Shown: positions 63,982-64,000 of the stretch, one piece after another
How positions within the stretch are numbered: position 1 is the stretch's first letter
How the letters are laid out: every line of letters starts with the position of its first letter
Assembly: GCF_021991925.1 (NCBI RefSeq)
Contig: NZ_RXZI01000001.1
Location: 496,001 to 560,000 of the forward strand
Reading direction: 5' to 3'
From: Sutcliffiella horikoshii
Lineage (GTDB): Bacteria; Bacillota; Bacilli; Bacillales; Bacillaceae_I
Length of the DNA: 64,000 nt
Position numbers and translations under genes: made by a program
Notes under the pieces: generated by a model
Database searches by the model: none
The model's input: the letters and a program-made list of their open reading frames with translations, nothing else
Told to the model about the DNA's origin: nothing

Positions 63982-64000
63982 ATGCCCTTAACACCGCTTG
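63982..64000 (+). CDS. divIVA: DivIVA, first codons (3' truncated by window)
   Basis: ATG 63982 behind GGAGGTGG opens with MPLTPL, matching the N terminus of DivIVA (MPLTP). Only six codons fit before the window ends. The call rests on those residues and on the invariant ylmH-divIVA order. Confidence 0.8.

Overview
The window is a stretch of low-GC, endospore-forming Bacillaceae chromosome. The gene order closely follows the B. subtilis pycA-ctaABCDEFG-ylb-dcw-spoIIG-sigG-ylm-divIVA segment, DNPR-type MurE indicates meso-diaminopimelate peptidoglycan, and spoVD, spoVE, spoIIGA, sigE and sigG are all present. I cannot name the species. No phage, defence island, CRISPR array, IS transposase, rRNA or tRNA gene was seen.

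Layout. 1-731: 3' end of pyruvate carboxylase. 877-2304: photolyase. 2491-10699: cytochrome caa3 oxidase block (ctaA divergent from ctaB; ctaCDEF; ctaG; ctaM). 10740-37148: the ylb region. It carries an AI-2E/YtvI-type permease, Asp23-like and YugN-like proteins, ylbB-ylbG, rsmD, coaD, ylbJ-ylbN, rpmF, gerR, ylbP, panE, a DUF3397 protein and bshC. Genes inserted relative to B. subtilis are a lipoprotein, several small unknowns, a crotonase-family protein, a DCC thioredoxin-like protein, a CPxG sensor-like protein and a three-gene biotin-dependent acyl-CoA carboxylase. 37913-57076: division and cell-wall (dcw) cluster from mraZ to ftsZ, but without murG. 57482-60221: spoIIGA-sigE and sigG. 60422-63902: ylmC to ylmH. 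63982-64000: first codons of divIVA.

How the genes work together. CtaA and CtaB make heme A for the caa3 oxidase, and CtaG and CtaM support its copper-site assembly. rsmH to ftsZ build septal peptidoglycan and the Z-ring, and sepF, ylmG and divIVA add division-site functions. SpoIIGA activates pro-sigma-E in the mother cell, and sigma-G follows in the forespore. YlbF, GerR, YlbJ and a candidate CsfG small RNA tie the ylb region to sporulation.

The most interesting material is intergenic. There are two tandem arrays with an exact 21-bp period but different cores (26921-27142 and 57180-57305). A GC-rich dyad repeat has single copies, one of them between ftsA and ftsZ, and two copies with the same nested composite architecture. 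One composite lies at the spoVE-murB junction where murG is missing. A MITE-like element with 25-bp terminal inverted repeats has a relative between spoIIGA and sigE. A minus-strand small RNA gene between ylbG and rsmD has a sequence-perfect sigma-G promoter and matches the position of csfG. Other points are in-phase MraZ boxes before mraZ, a hairpin over the sigG ribosome-binding site, and an 11-bp perfect dyad in the mraY leader.
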